This document shows, one piece after another, positions 1 to 12,145 of a stretch of 64,000 nt of DNA (position 1 is its first letter; each line of letters begins with the position of its first letter). Origin of the DNA: Arctopsyche grandis (lineage: Eukaryota > Arthropoda > Insecta > Trichoptera > Hydropsychidae); NCBI RefSeq assembly GCF_051622035.1, contig NC_135364.1:20115001-20179000 (forward strand), written 5' to 3'. The notes under the pieces were generated by a model that was given only the letters and a program-made list of their open reading frames with translations, did not search any database and was not told the DNA's origin. The translations under genes were made by a program, and so were the position numbers.

Positions 1-16
1 AGTATATACATGTAAT

Positions 17-626
17 CAGTGGTGTAGTCGACCCAGGTCACCGACCTGGTACTTATTTTTGAGCCAGTTCGCCGCCCTGGCACATTGATTGATATAAACA
101 TTGTTTTTCGAGTACAATTAAAAAATATTTTGACTAAAATTTCATATAAATTTTTGTATTCCAAATATTGTGAGCAGACTCTCGTTCTAACACGCGATGA
201 CCATAATCGAATAGTAATCTGAGCACATTCAAAAATTAAAAGACGTTTAACGAACTTTATTGGATTTTTATTTTATCTAAAACCACCCAAAACTTAGAAA
301 GAAAACATGCTTTGAATTATTGACCATACGCACTTGAGGATAGATAAAATTAGGGAACCCAGCTTAAATGAATAGACATCTCTAAATTCACATGTTAAAA
401 TTTTATAGATGATTTTTTACATATGTATGCATACATATGTAGGGTACATGATTTTAGCATTGCTAAAGGCAAATGTTGCTGTTGAAGAGGGTGCATTATG
501 GAAGTTTTTAAAAATTTAAAAAAAAAATACATCATAATTTCAACTTTTTTTTTAGAAAGTAAAAAAGGGGGGGGTCATAAAAATTAAACACCGACCTGGT
601 CTTTTTTATTTATCACTACACCACTG
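17..626. mobile_element. hAT-like non-autonomous DNA transposon, 610 bp
   Basis: The element begins CAGTGGTGTAGT and ends with the inverse, ACTACACCACTG. It is flanked by 8-bp direct repeats, CATGTAAT (9-16) and CATATAAT (627-634), which match at 7 of 8 positions. A CAGTGG-type terminus with an 8-bp duplication is the hAT signature. The motif ACCGACCTGGT recurs near both ends in the same orientation. No transposase frame is present, so it would depend on a helper. The one mismatch in the duplication suggests some age. Confidence 0.75.
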
Positions 627-3537
627 CATATAATGCATTTACTTATAGTTCATATTTTATTTTTTTATCAGGTATAATTATTGAAAGCACTTTTTAAAAT
701 TCCTTTTATTTCATTTAAAAAACATAGTTTGTAAAAATTAAAGAAAGGTGCATCAAACCTTGATTATGTACATACATACATACATACAATTAGGCCGAAG
801 CGAAAGACGCGAATTTTGGATGTTCTTCGATGGACCTAGTGGAAAAAAATTTTCGTGGTTTTAAAAATCTCGAAATCTCCATGGCTAAAAACTACGAAAA
901 CGACCGATGTGTAAATATGTATGTACATACATACATATCGTTTGAAAGCAGGTATAAAAGCGGAGAATAAAACAAACTAAATAAAAGCTTTTAAAAATGC
1001 TTACTGTAGGGAATTAAATGTATGATACTATTGGCGTGGGATTTCAATGTAAAATAATTTAATGCAGTATTTACGTATTTATTTTTATGTATGGTTGTTT
1101 TACCCTTTTTTCGCAACCATGTGGTGCGGATTACTCTATTCCTAGAAAAATTGTAAACGATTTAACTTTTATATAAGTATGCCAATAACTACGATTTAAA
1201 TTAAAATTTATAAATTACGATTTATAAATTAAAGTAGAGATACTATCTATATATATTTTAACTGGCAATTTTCACTTTAAATTTTGAAATATAGCCCATA
1301 TTCGTCTTTTTCGTAATTTATTCCCATTCCCCAGGTGATGGTTGACTAATTTCTACGAAAAATTATAAGCCTTTATACCTGGGACGTACCTACTTTCGTA
1401 CCCGAATATCCTGTATTTGAATGTTTGGGTTTGGCGAATTTTTACTAACCTCTTCTTAGCTTGCAAACGATTTGGTCGTCTGACGAATTTTGAGTTCTTA
1501 TCCGAACGTTTTCAAGCTTTGCCATTTTTCAATAAACATGTTGAAACATGCAGGCGGTGCTAGGGCGATTGGGAGCACTGGCTTTCTTCTATTATCAATT
1601 AATGAAGTTTAAAGAAAATACCGGAAGTACCGGTAATATTGGTATCGTTATTTTTTTCTTTCGATAATACCGATATCGGAAATTTCACTATTTTTGCAAG
1701 TTCTACTTCCAACCAATCGAATTATCTTGACAAAAATTTCGACAAGTAGGTTTTTTCATATATGTCTTTTTCAAGAGATTTTTTTTATTTTATTAAAGTT
1801 TATTTGAATTGTTGATGATAAGTTTTGACTGATCAACGAGAATTCAAAGTCGCCGTTTCGCATACAAAGTCCCATACAAAGCGCACAGCGCTAGCAATTA
1901 TTATTAGTTACATATGTATATTCAGAAAATCGTAATTTTTTTCATGTTCCCGTGAATATTTTGAAAATTCTTTGGGTATATAACTGTTATTTAAATACAA
2001 AACATTTACGAATTTTAAGAACTATAAGGAGGCCAAAATGACCTAATTTATCGCAGTCATGTTTTACATTAAAGCGGTAAAAAAAAAAATCGTCAATGTT
2101 TAATTACATATGAGGATCATCTGACTAGAATGGAATGTCCTATTTTTCATAAATTGATAGTTTTCAGTCCCTTCTTCTAATTGGTGCTGTTAAGATATAG
2201 CATTTAAGATGACAGAATTGATTGGTTGAAGTTTTATGTCACTGAGAAATACAGATTCAATGTATGTATGTAAAAAAAACCCCATTTGTTTGAGAAAGAA
2301 TAACGTATATTGATGACCAAAATGAGCAATATGGCAAAGTATGAAAACGATCGGATAAGAGTTAAGAGATATAAAAAATTACCACTAACACGAAAACCAT
2401 GTGAACTGTATAAGAGGTATGTAAAAATTCATAAAACAAAGTTAATACAAACCTTTGCTTAATCTTCAAACTAATATATGTAGACTTCTTTTCATGACTT
2501 TCCTATTGTTACTAACCCTTGTCACTTAATCATAATCCGAAAAGTTTCAACAGAATCAAAGCCCGTCTCTTTATTTATAAAAAAAACCGGTTTGATTATC
2601 TACACATTTCTTCATATAGTTTTGTGACGTACATATTTTCACCGTTTTAAATTGAGCTTTATATTAGAACAGTGCCTTTTCAAAGCTACTTAAAATCCAA
2701 ACTGTAGCTCGCCTTTTAATCAAATTGCATAACATGTCAAATTTGATATCATAATCGAACCAACCGTATTTGAAAGCGTACAACAAATCCAAAATTTCCT
2801 ACTATCTCCATATAATTATTTAAAGTACATATCAACACAGACCAAATTATTCAAACAATAATATTGTACGTAGATATTATTTTCATCAAATATTGATCGG
2901 TCACTGCCCCAGGGGTTGGATATTGATAATTTGAACAGCGATACCGATGAGTCAATCCACCAATAAATATTGGCGGTAGAGTCACAATCAGATAGCTGTC
3001 GTTTGTCACGCATAGCCCATAATTACCAAACAAGTACGCTTCGTCGCCCAAGGTTAGAATCATTGCACAAAAGTTTCGTAAAATTCATTATATATGTACA
3101 TACATATGTATTATTATATAAATATACGTTTTGATACTGGCGGCGTGTGCATAATGACGGTCAATCGGTTATGTTAATGTTGTCTACTAGTCTAAAATCT
3201 CGATCCGGTTAATATTGAGGCTTCGACGACGATACGCGAAAACCTGTCGGTGAGGCAAACGAAAGAGAAATTGTCTCGATTTCGACCTTCTCCATAAATC
3301 TGGGATATGATACGGCAGACTCTGTCCTTTTCAACGGCTGCTGCAGCTACTCGATTTTCGCCCACGCAGACTAATAAATCATTCCGACCACTGCGGACGC
3401 ACTCATTAATCGAAGTTAATTTGAACTGTGACACGACTTGGTGAAGAATAGGGTCGAATTTTATAAACAACGCTCTTCAACGTTCATTTCGAAAGTTTAG
3501 TTGCTACAATGAATATCTCAAGTGTCACATAGTAAGG
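627..3537. other. Gene-poor AT-rich stretch with diverged hAT relic
   Basis: I see no host gene here. Bases about 1361-1690 resemble the right half of the hAT element at 55,796-56,659: both share CTGGGACGTACCTAC, CATGTTGAAACATG and a run of ACCGGTA-type motifs. Bases about 855-890 share ATCTCCATGGCTAAAAACTA with 55,950-55,970. A TACA microsatellite lies at about 770-788. The rest is unassigned. Confidence 0.5.
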
Positions 3538-4432
3538 CAAAGAGGCACCATCTCTCCTAAGTTATTCAATGTACTTGAGGACATTTTCAGGAATCTGGAA
3601 TGGGACACGGCAGAAGTACGCATCAACGGTCGCTTTTTGAGTCATCTTCGGTTCGCAGACTATATAGTTTTGATAGGTCGCGATCCAGCTGACTTAATTA
3701 GACTAACGCAGCTGGACAGGGAAGGTAGTATTAAAAATTAACTAAATTAAAAAGTAGATAAAACCAAACTAATGTTCAATAGTTATTGCATGCCTGATAG
3801 CATTTCATTGGTTGATAGTATGGTAGAAGTCCCCCACTATTTGAAGTAATACACAGAAGTCCCAGAGAGTGGAGGTCGGGGGTGGGGTTTAGCCGGTAAA
3901 AATCTGGCACTACCCTGCAGTTCGGACTGTAGGCTGTCTTCCGAAGATTCCCCACCTCCAGCACAGCGAAAAAAAAAAGTATGGTAGAAGTAGTCAATAA
4001 TTATTCATATTTAGGTCAAAGGTTAGGTAAAGAAGAAGAAATAAAGAGACCCTTGAAATTAGGACGGAGTGCATTTGGACGAATGAATGTTGTTTTTAAA
4101 TCAAAAATGCCACTTTGCATGAAGAAAAAAATCTTCGATCAATTTTGCCAGTGATGCCGGATAGATTTGCAACTTGGACATTGAACGCCAATATGCTACA
4201 CACGGTCCAATGCACTCAAATAAGTATGGAAAGGTGGACATAACAAGTACTAGAATGGTACCCGAGAAAATGCAAAAGGGTAAAAGGAAGACCGCAGGGA
4301 TGATGGGTAGACGGAATTAGGAAAATGTGCAGGGTGAGATGGATGAGAATTGTGCAAAATAGCGGCGAGTAGAAACGTGTTGGAGAGGCCTTTATCCAGC
4401 AGTGGATGGTGAATGGCTGTAAATGACGATGA
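3538..4432 (+). mobile_element. RTE-like LINE, 3' part of ORF2, decayed
   Basis: Conceptual translation gives a reverse-transcriptase stretch (RGTISPKLFNVLED, then NGRFLSHLRFADYIVLI), then after frame breaks SYLGQRLG, and finally the terminal motif EWKRVGEAFIQQW seen in insect endonuclease-reverse transcriptases. The catalytic FADD box reads FADY here, so the copy cannot be active. Several stops and shifts break the frame. A SINE has been inserted at 3831-3977. The RTE assignment rests on the C-terminal motif and is less certain than the LINE call. Confidence 0.7.
3831..3977 (+). mobile_element. SINE insertion with 14-bp target duplication
   Basis: A 147-bp insert ending in an A-run sits inside the decayed LINE. 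It is flanked by perfect 14-bp direct repeats AGTATGGTAGAAGT at 3817-3830 and 3978-3991. The A-tail and a target duplication of this length indicate LINE-driven retroposition. CAGTTCGGACTG inside it is a weak B-box-like match, but a tRNA origin is not shown. Confidence 0.75.
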
Positions 4433-4639
4433 TGACGAGTCTCGGCTATATTGTGTTTTTGAGATTTTGAAGTAAAACTTCTTTACTTGTTGTTTTTCTT
4501 TAATGGTGACGTTAAGAAGCGTTATATTAAACTATTACCTCACAAACCTAATCTGTATCTTAACTGGCTTTTTTGTATAATATAAGGAAGTTTTACTTAT
4601 GTAGTGTGTAGTGTAAAACACACAATCGATTTTTGTCAT

Positions 4640-4945
4640 AAATGGCGCATAAAATTAGGATAGAATGCATTTGGGCGAATGAATGCGGTAATCGAATATA
4701 AAATGTCACCGTGTCCGAAGTAAAAGATCTTCGACGTACGGATGAGAAACTTATCCAGTGCACTCATCATCAAGGCGATGGGGGAGATGGGTGGTGAAAT
4801 CAGAAAAATGTGTGGAATGAGATGGATGAGAGCTGCTCAAAACAGAGAAGAATGGAAGCGTGTTGGAGAGGCCTTCATCCAGCAATGGATGGCGAATTAT
4901 GATGATGATACTGCCATTTTCTTTGAAATTTGCCACCTCATGTGA
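4640..4945 (+). mobile_element. RTE-like LINE 3' end, truncated copy
   Basis: This is a second copy of the 3' end found at 4000-4430. It shares the stretches around ATGCATTTGGGCGAATGAATG and encodes REEWKRVGEAFIQQW before stopping. It is 5' truncated, as is usual for LINEs, and lies about 200 bp downstream of the first copy. Confidence 0.65.
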
Positions 4946-5134
4946 AAACTACAATAAAATTAGCTGTGCCATTTGAGCACCTGTTGCTTTTATGCGTATA
5001 CAGCAAAACGAAAAAATATATTCGCATATTACGAATTCCTTATTGCGATGACCCAACGTGGTATTTTTTTTTTTTTTTTGATTAATTAGATTTATTGCGA
5101 AAAATTATCGATAAGTGCCCACGCAATAGTGACG

Positions 5135-5335
5135 TCTTACTATCAGTCACTATCATCATTTATAGCCATTTGCTATCTACTGCTGGATGAAGGCCTCCTC
5201 AACACGCTTCTATTCGTCTCTGTTTTGGGCAGCTCTCATCCATCTAATTCATCTCATCCCACACACTTTTCTAATTTCATCCACCCATTTTCTCTATGGC
5301 CTCCCTTCCTCCCTTTTACATTTTCTCAGGTACCA
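5135..5335 (-). mobile_element. RTE-like LINE 3' end, minus-strand copy
   Basis: The reverse complement resembles the 3' ends at 4300-4430 and 4780-4920. Read on the plus strand it contains CTGCTGGATGAAGGCCTCC and a GTTTTGGGCAGCTCTCATCC block. It is a short, diverged copy in the opposite orientation to its two neighbours. Confidence 0.55.
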
Positions 5336-5630
5336 TTTATAGTAAGAACACACTCAAAAGTGTTTGTGGTTTCCAACGGTAATGGGCGTATCTTCATGTA
5401 AATGTTCAAACACACTAAATCGTACGCCATGCACGCACTCGTGACTTCCAGCTGAAAAGGACGCTTCTTCAGCTTTTTGTTAATTCGTACGGTATTATTA
5501 TTTCGTACTGTCTTAGGTTTCTCCTAAATTTCTTCAAATGTGGGAAACACTGTCAAATACATATACATATGTATGTAAATACAAGGAAAATATATCACAA
5601 AAAAAACACTCCAGAGCGTTTTTTACACGT
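5336..5630. repeat. Degenerate copy of TTA-flanked MITE family
   Basis: This stretch shares CCTAAATTTCTTCAAATGTGGGAAACAC and GTTAATTCGTACG-type blocks with 13,150-13,355 and with the better preserved members at 29,145-29,433 and 54,285-54,536. The ends are worn, so the boundaries are approximate. Confidence 0.45.
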
Positions 5631-7227
5631 CGAAAAAAACACGATTCTGTATGTCTGCGCCCTTAAGCATTTATTTCGTCCATATATCTCATTACTCTCT
5701 CCATTATATGGCGAATAATAGTATATGATTTGTTGCTCTATATATCTACACTATCCCGATCTACTTGAGGTTTGGCATTTGATGTATCACGTGCTATTAA
5801 TGAAAAAAAAACGATCTTCAAAAATATAACGAAAGACAGTTCTACTACCACAACATGTTTGCCATAACTAGTTGCAAATTTCATTGGAAATTTACCGCTC
5901 AAACTGGAAAGCTTAGTGTGTATTAAACGTATTATATTTATTTTATTTATGGTAACTTTCTTTCGGAAATTTACTGCAATGTCATTTTTTTGTATATTAG
6001 ACAATTTCGATTGTATATTAATAATAATCAGTATTCAATTGTATATAGGAGCCACGATATGTAGAACGTACTCTATCGCAGTCAAACACCGTGACAAATA
6101 CGGCTTTAATAATAGCTAATAAAAAATCCACACAGTTGCATATATGGCGCTAATTTATTACAACGGTTCAACCAAACGTAATTTCCTCAAAGAGCAAGCG
6201 CGATAATTCTGCACGACTTTTCCTCATTTTATTTTTTTATATTAAAATTTTCGCGTTGCACGCGCCTCTGAACAAGTGTCGATTTTCCTATTCAATTGAG
6301 CGTGATGCGTAACGCTAAACAACATTACGAAACTCTATCACCGACGACTTAAAAACGTAGATTCGGACATTGTTTTCTTACGATATGGATTCCAAATTTT
6401 TTAACCTTTAAATATATATTCGGTCAAGAAATAAACAATCGTCTGGCGAAAGTTGCATATTAAATGTCATCGCTGTAACGAATGTGCAATTTTTCCATCT
6501 AACAAATGAATGACACGTATGCTATAGAAATGCGTTAATCTTTCAACGATTGACACTTAAAATGAACGCGTTTCAAAATCAATTGATTCGTATGGGAAAT
6601 TGGAAAATATCGAGTGGAGAAACTCTCGAGATGTGCCATTGAATTTCTGCAGTATTCAATTAGATAGAAATTTGTATCGACGGTGTATGCAGTATGTATG
6701 CATCTATTTAACTTTTTACTTTCACATTTTTAATTGCAAAAAAATTATAAAAACTTCGAAATTTAATTATTTTTAAATACGTACGAAGATTTACACGTTG
6801 ATTTAAATTTAAACACTAAAAATCGGTTCTGCTATTGATCGATTATTTTGATTTGTCCTATGCGATGTCTCGATTGATTCGAATCACGCCGTAAATCAGC
6901 ATTCAAATTTAAATTAAGCTATATTTTACAGTGAGACATTTAAATTTCAGACGTAGGGTAATTCAAACAATCAATATAACATACAGTACGCCCCATCGCT
7001 TTTATGTATGTAAATCTATACACACACTTAATAGCGTAATCAAAGCGATTCGACATAGACTCGTACCTCGGGCTTTCCAAATACATGGGTATTATTGAAA
7101 TTTAAGATATATATTATTAATGGAAGGCATAATTTTCATATTTCCAATATATGACGACGGCTATTCGATTTCGAAAAAGCAATTCACTTCGAGTGCAGCG
7201 TGCAAGTGCAATAATATTGCAACATGC
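5631..7227. other. No recognised feature
   Basis: AT-rich sequence with no gene, RNA or repeat that I can support. Short open frames here have no recognisable motif and no codon preference. Confidence 0.4.
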
Positions 7228-7284
7228 AGCGATGCACATCGGCGATAGATGTGTTTTACAAGTATTGTCTTCGTGTGCATCGCT
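7228..7284. promoter_or_regulatory. Inverted repeat ahead of the 97-codon frame
   Basis: The perfect 11-bp arms AGCGATGCACA (7228-7238) and TGTGCATCGCT (7274-7284) lie 62-118 bp before the ATG at 7346. The second arm runs into TCAGTCG, which resembles an insect initiator. A role as a control site is a guess from position. Confidence 0.25.
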
Positions 7285-7345
7285 CAGTCGACTGAAATAA
7301 TTCCTCTCGTGAACGGTTTAAAAAAGTAAAAATTGAAACGACTAA

Positions 7346-7639
7346 ATGCCTGACGATCTGAACAAACACTATTTTGTATTCTGGAAGTATGAGTACGTGC
7401 TGAAATGTTTTTCTCGCGACACTGTTCGAGTATGTACTCCGCCTGGTGCTAATGAACGATGCGATAGTTGCAAGTATGGCAAATTAGTAGCATTTGGCGA
7501 ACAACGAAGTGACTCAACCGAGCAAATTTTATTACGCTCAAATTACATTGTACACAGCGAGGTCACGTCGAAAAGTTGCGAGACTCATTTTTCGATACTC
7601 AATGGAGATTTTATTTTCCTGTGCTTGTATTTTATTTGA
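7346..7639 (+). CDS. Hypothetical 97-aa protein, unrecognised
   Basis: I do not recognise this protein. The frame starts at an ATG with an A at -3 context (CTAAATG) and ends TGA at 7637-7639. An AATAAA polyadenylation hexamer follows almost at once, at 7645-7650. The N-terminus is hydrophilic; a Cys cluster (VCTPPGANERCDSCKYGK) spans about residues 30-46 and the last dozen residues are hydrophobic (FIFLCLYFI). Composition is less AT-biased than the flanks. The short unit of possible initiator, frame and poly(A) signal is compatible with a small gene, a terminal exon or chance. There is no homology argument, so confidence is low. Confidence 0.3.
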   Translation: MPDDLNKHYFVFWKYEYVLKCFSRDTVRVCTPPGANERCDSCKYGKLVAFGEQRSDSTEQILLRSNYIVHSEVTSKSCETHFSILNGDFIFLCLYFI

Positions 7640-7774
7640 CAGTTAATAAATAAATATGAAATGTTTTCAACAAGACGTACTGACTTTAAGATGAAATATA
7701 AAAGAGCCTTGAAAAGACAGCATAAATCAATCGACATGAATAAGTTTTTCTATAGGTTATGATATTCAATTTTT

Positions 7775-8220
7775 TATTTTACATAGATATATACCAGGAA
7801 GGGTAGACCTCACGGCACCGAAAGTGAAAAGGTCGAAAAAGCAAATATCGGAAGGCAAAGATCGAAAATCGAAAGATCAAAAAAAAGAGTGCATGGTAAA
7901 CGGTATGTATATATAATATATATCAGTGGCATGCGGTGAAATTATCTCTCTGTTTGTCTTACAGCCTTGATTAATGTCCGCGTGCAGGATACGGGAGGAA
8001 AAGCCTGTTCCTCTTGTTCCTGTTGTATCCTGCTCGCGCAAATTAAGTGAGGATGTACGGCGGGGGGAGAGAGAGTTTTACCGCACGCCACTGATATACA
8101 TATATACTAACCGTTTTTCATATATATGTATGGTAAACGAACATTTTCGACTTTTTCACTGTCGACTTTTTTACGGTCACCCACCAGGAAAGCCTAACAG
8201 GTAGACCCCAATGCGCCTTC
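7775..8220 (-). repeat. SINE 3' part, minus strand, split by a MITE
   Basis: Read on the minus strand this carries two forms of the SINE tail also seen at 35,270-35,315 and 62,680-62,720: GCGCATTGGGGTCTACC with TTAGGC and TTCCTGGT near 8215-8165, and TTCCTGGTATATATCTATG near 7805-7780. Between them are degenerate GTCGAAA-rich units. The MITE at 7924-8093 interrupts it. Confidence 0.55.
7924..8093. mobile_element. Foldback hAT-type MITE (CAGTGGCGTG family), 170 bp
   Basis: The whole element is a long imperfect palindrome starting CAGTGGCATGCGGT and ending ACCGCACGCCACTG, with GCAGGATAC / GTATCCTGC deeper in the arms. Flanks ATATATAT and ATATACAT match at 7 of 8 positions, consistent with a hAT target duplication. 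Relatives lie at 17,863-18,035 and 29,996-30,318. Confidence 0.7.
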
Positions 8221-8229
8221 CTAGATAAT

Positions 8230-11200
8230 TAATGGGAACAATTTAAACGTCTATTTTATGAAATAAATGTGCATTTAAATAATAATAAGAAATTAAAATA
8301 AAATTTGTACATTAAAAAAAGTTTTACATTACAAATAAAAATTTGTGCATTTCTAAATGACGGATATACATAAATTGCATTAGAAATTTTGCTTTGATCA
8401 TTGAAAAAATATTTGCTACTTAAAAAGCGGATGTTTGCTACTTAAATGTGTATTAAAATTACAGATTAACTGTATCGGCAAAGTCGCGAATACCAAAATA
8501 CGTACCGACAACGACCAACGCTTCTCTCTACTGGATTCCTTATTTTTTACTCTTCGGCGTGTGATCTTCGACACCTACGACCTTGGCTTCATATTCATGA
8601 GTAATACGTAAACAAAAAACACTTTTGACAGTTGTCAGTTGTCAATAGTGGAAGACTGCAACGTTGCCACTTTTTGAATCTATTTTTTCTAATGCTAATG
8701 CTAAAATCTATTTTTTCATATTTTTAATGGTCTTAAAAGTCGATAGATTAAAAACTTTAAAAAAGCACTATTTTTCGAAAGCATTGGTGGTCGTGCGCGC
8801 GCAAAAATTAAACACAATATGCAAATTCGGGCGAGCGGACATCTCAACGTCAAATTTGCATACGTATATTTTTTAGCAAAGGCCGTCAAAATCGACGGAA
8901 CACTTGCACGGGGCCGATCGCGATAAGCGTACGAAATATTAGGGCGATAAAGTAAATTGACATTGTGAATTGTTGCGCTGCTTGTTGGGTAAGAAACGAC
9001 ACAAAAAGTAATCAAACAAAACGTCAACGGTGTTGATTGATCGAATTTTGCAACTCGAAATACCAAAAACGGCATTAGATACCAGTACAGACAACTAGTC
9101 GTCGTTTGATTCTCGGAATTCTTATCAACCAATGTGACCGTACAGATTGCAAATGAAACAAGCACAGGTAAAGTGTAACTGTGATTCTTTGACGCACACT
9201 CAAGGACATACATATGTAAGATTAAGAATATGTAAATTGTCTAGAATTTTTTTCAGATGTAATAAATTTGTGTTTATTTTAGTGTCAATTACCTTCTATG
9301 GGCTGAAAAATGTCTTCTATGAATGAATTAAACGGAGACAGTCATAAGCATGACTAACGACTGACGATGAGCAAAAATTATATTGCCCTCAGTCTCATTA
9401 AGTTATGAAATAGCTTAATCAACATATGCACTCATAGCTTACAACTTATCTGAAAAATAGATACGCATTAGCTGTTTCTGAAGATGATGCTCCATAAATA
9501 TCTAAGATTCTCGCACGTGATTTTAGTATGGACACGTCAGCTAAGTAACACTTGTACATGCGTCACAATTTTAAACACAGAAACATCAAAAGCAACCTTC
9601 TTCTTGTCTTATTTAATATCTAATTATCTACAAATGTACTTTTGGGTTAGAGCTGCAGGCCGTTGATATCGACATCTTAGAATCTCTCAAAAAAAAAAAA
9701 CATCGAAATACAATGGATTACATTTTGTCCAAGCTTTATACTCTGAATATATTACTTACCTTAATATATTTCAATTTATTACATTTCTCTCGATAGTATA
9801 ATATAATTCATATGATTTAATTGAAAAAGAAGTATCTGTTAAACCACAAAATCTAGAACCTACTACTGTCCGGAACCTTTTGAAGAATGTTAATTCTTAT
9901 TCTTGAGTATTGAGGTACATATTATGTATGATTATGTATGTATATACTTGAATACACTTTAGTGTGTGAACATTTCTCTTACTCCAACGAAGCTTTACAG
10001 ATGGATAATAGACATTGTGAACTCGCATCACCCAAGTAACCCTAAGCACTTAAAACAATTACCAGACCACATTTTGAACATATTATGCGATATTCATTTA
10101 CGGTAACATTTCAATTGAACGACCACAGCAATAGATGCAAAGGCAATGTTAAACAAATTAGCACTATAAATTCTCATATTATATAATGGGTTCTTTTGGA
10201 ATCGTTTGAATTCTAAACGCACCCTGTCCTGTTAGACTGGTCTTACAATTCTCATATTTAATGTAGTGCCATTTTAGAGGCACCCACGCCTTTTTCATGA
10301 TATTTTGCCTTTATGGCTTTCAGGCTCCGGACTCCGCCCGTCGGAGGCTGACTTGCCCGCCCGTGAAGTAAAGCACTTTGCAAACATCCGGTTTGTGCCC
10401 TCGGGTCACGGATGATAGATTGTTTTCTTATCGTCGATAAAATTGCTCACTCGTAATAGTTTGTAAGTCTTTATAATTTATTCTGGAGAAGAAAAAGAAT
10501 GAGCAAGTAATTGAGTGTTTTGAGACGCCAATGGTGTATGGAATCATCATTCATTTAACAAATTAAGTTTATTAAAATCAATATATTTTCATACCAAACC
10601 GAACGAACCACTAAAATATGTACCTACATACATATGAGCCGATATACATATTTGAAAGGGGCGTATGTCCAATTTTCAGTTCCAACATACTGTTTAAAAA
10701 AAACCGGCTCATACATATCAATTTGACCAAGCCTTAACCAAAATCAATATTATCACATTTAAATTTAAATAAAAAATTATCAGTTTAAATATTGACAGTT
10801 CAAATATTAAAAATGCGAGATGTTGATAGTACGAATAATTATAAAAAATTTTTAGAAATGATATATCTTATTGATATATTTTATAGATAACTGATAAGAT
10901 ACATATGCATGTACTTATATTATTTGTTTTCAATTGTAAATAAGATTTCATATCTCAAAAATACAGTAAAAATCTTGTAATATTTTGAATAATAATAAAA
11001 AATGTGCATATATGTATGTATGTATGTATGTGACCCAAAGCCGAATCATCATCAAAAAACCACTTTTTCTATAATTCAAAAACCAAGTTATTAAAATAGT
11101 GCCAAACCAAACTATTAATTTTTTTGTTTTCATCTCTAATTACAACATAACCCTAATTCGCTATCAACATTATATAATTAAATCTTTAAGTTTCAAATGG

Positions 11201-11276
11201 GTACTGAAATACCACAAAAACTCACGATTGGTTTACTACAATATTTTTAGTTAATTTATAGAAAATGTTTACCTGT
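8230..11276. other. Mostly unassigned AT-rich DNA
   Basis: No host gene recognised. Bases 10,632-10,715 form a short element with inverted ends (TGAGCCG...CGGCTCA), related to the MITE at 17,172-17,434. A GC-richer patch at about 10,270-10,440 contains GGCTCCGGACTCCGCCCG and may be a retroposon piece, but I could not match it to another copy in the window. Confidence 0.4.
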
Positions 11277-11284
11277 GCTGGGAC

Positions 11285-11737
11285 CAGTGGCGTAACTAGG
11301 AAAATTGAGCTTGCGGTTCAAATATAAGAAAAAGGCCCCCTTTAGTATTTTTGTTATTAAAATTAAATTGTTTAAAATTAACTCACATAATTTAAATAAA
11401 GTCGCAAAGTATGCAATTACATCTTTCAAAGACATTTTATTTAAACATCGTTTTTATAGATAATTATTATTACTGTACCATTACGAAAAACTATTGATTG
11501 TCGTGAGAAGGAGTACAGATGGGTGAAAATTCGAGACGCAATGTATTGTGTATCAAATTTGGAGCATAATTTTTTAAATAGTGTTTTCTATTAGTCATAT
11601 GAATAATTTTAAGGTTTTCAAAATTCTTATTTGAAAAATGTCTAGTATTTTTATTTGAAAACCTTTTATTTAAAGACCCTAAATCTAAAAGGCCCGCATG
11701 CACCGCATGCCCGTGCTGCATAGTAGTTACGCGCCTG
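11285..11737. mobile_element. hAT-type non-autonomous element, 453 bp, exact 8-bp duplication
   Basis: The left end is CAGTGGCGTAACTA and the right end reads TAGTTACGCGCCTG, its inverse with two differences. The flanks are identical 8-mers GCTGGGAC at 11,277-11,284 and 11,738-11,745. The interior is AT-rich and has no transposase. It landed only 5 bp from the left end of the next MITE (11,751), so three insertions are packed edge to edge here. Confidence 0.85.
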
Positions 11738-11750
11738 GCTGGGACATGAC

Positions 11751-12028
11751 TAGAGGTAGGACCGGAAGCGTGCCGTTTATTGTTCAATTGTTGTAAATCC
11801 TTTGTAAAAAAAGGTTCGGCAAACCTTTAACAATGCATTTACAACATTTGAACAATATACAACCCCCTTAGGGTCCGGCTTTAGACATGACAAAGACTTC
11901 GGCGTTGGCTTAGTGCTCTTTAAACAACCATATACCCACCCATTAGACAACAAAGCAAGAGAGTAAAAAAAGGTTGACAATAGTGAACCATTTTTTGTGG
12001 GTAAAAGCATACTGGCCGCCAAAACCTG
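11751..12028. mobile_element. TAGAGGTAGG-family hAT MITE, 278 bp
   Basis: It begins TAGAGGTAGGACCGG. The identical 8-mer GACATGAC flanks it at 11,743-11,750 and 12,029-12,036. Inside is a foldback formed by GTTGTAAATCCTTTG and its counterpart around ATGCATTTACAAC. The right half shares AAAAAGGTTGACAATAGTGAACC-type sequence and GGCCGCC with 54,590-54,886. Confidence 0.75.
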
Positions 12029-12043
12029 GACATGACACATGAA

Positions 12044-12145
12044 TAGAGGTAGGATAGTCACAGTGCTATCCATTGTTCGGCAAACCTTTAACAATGCATT
12101 TACAACCTTTGAACAATACACGGCCCCCTCAGGCTCCGGTGACTA
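12044..12145. mobile_element. TAGAGGTAGG-family hAT MITE, 102 bp
   Basis: It starts TAGAGGTAGGATAGTCAC and ends GGCTCCGGTGACTA. The perfect 8-bp duplication CACATGAA lies at 12,036-12,043 and 12,146-12,153. It is the reverse-orientation relative of the element nested at 56,240-56,372. The left duplication overlaps the right duplication of the preceding element by one base. Confidence 0.8.

Noticed and set aside
3192-3470. 92-codon minus-strand frame next to the RTE-like relic
   Set aside because: It has no ATG start (opens at TTG) and no recognisable domain.
8716-9213. 165-codon minus-strand frame
   Set aside because: No recognisable motif and a composition expected from AT-rich DNA; no splice or transcription context.
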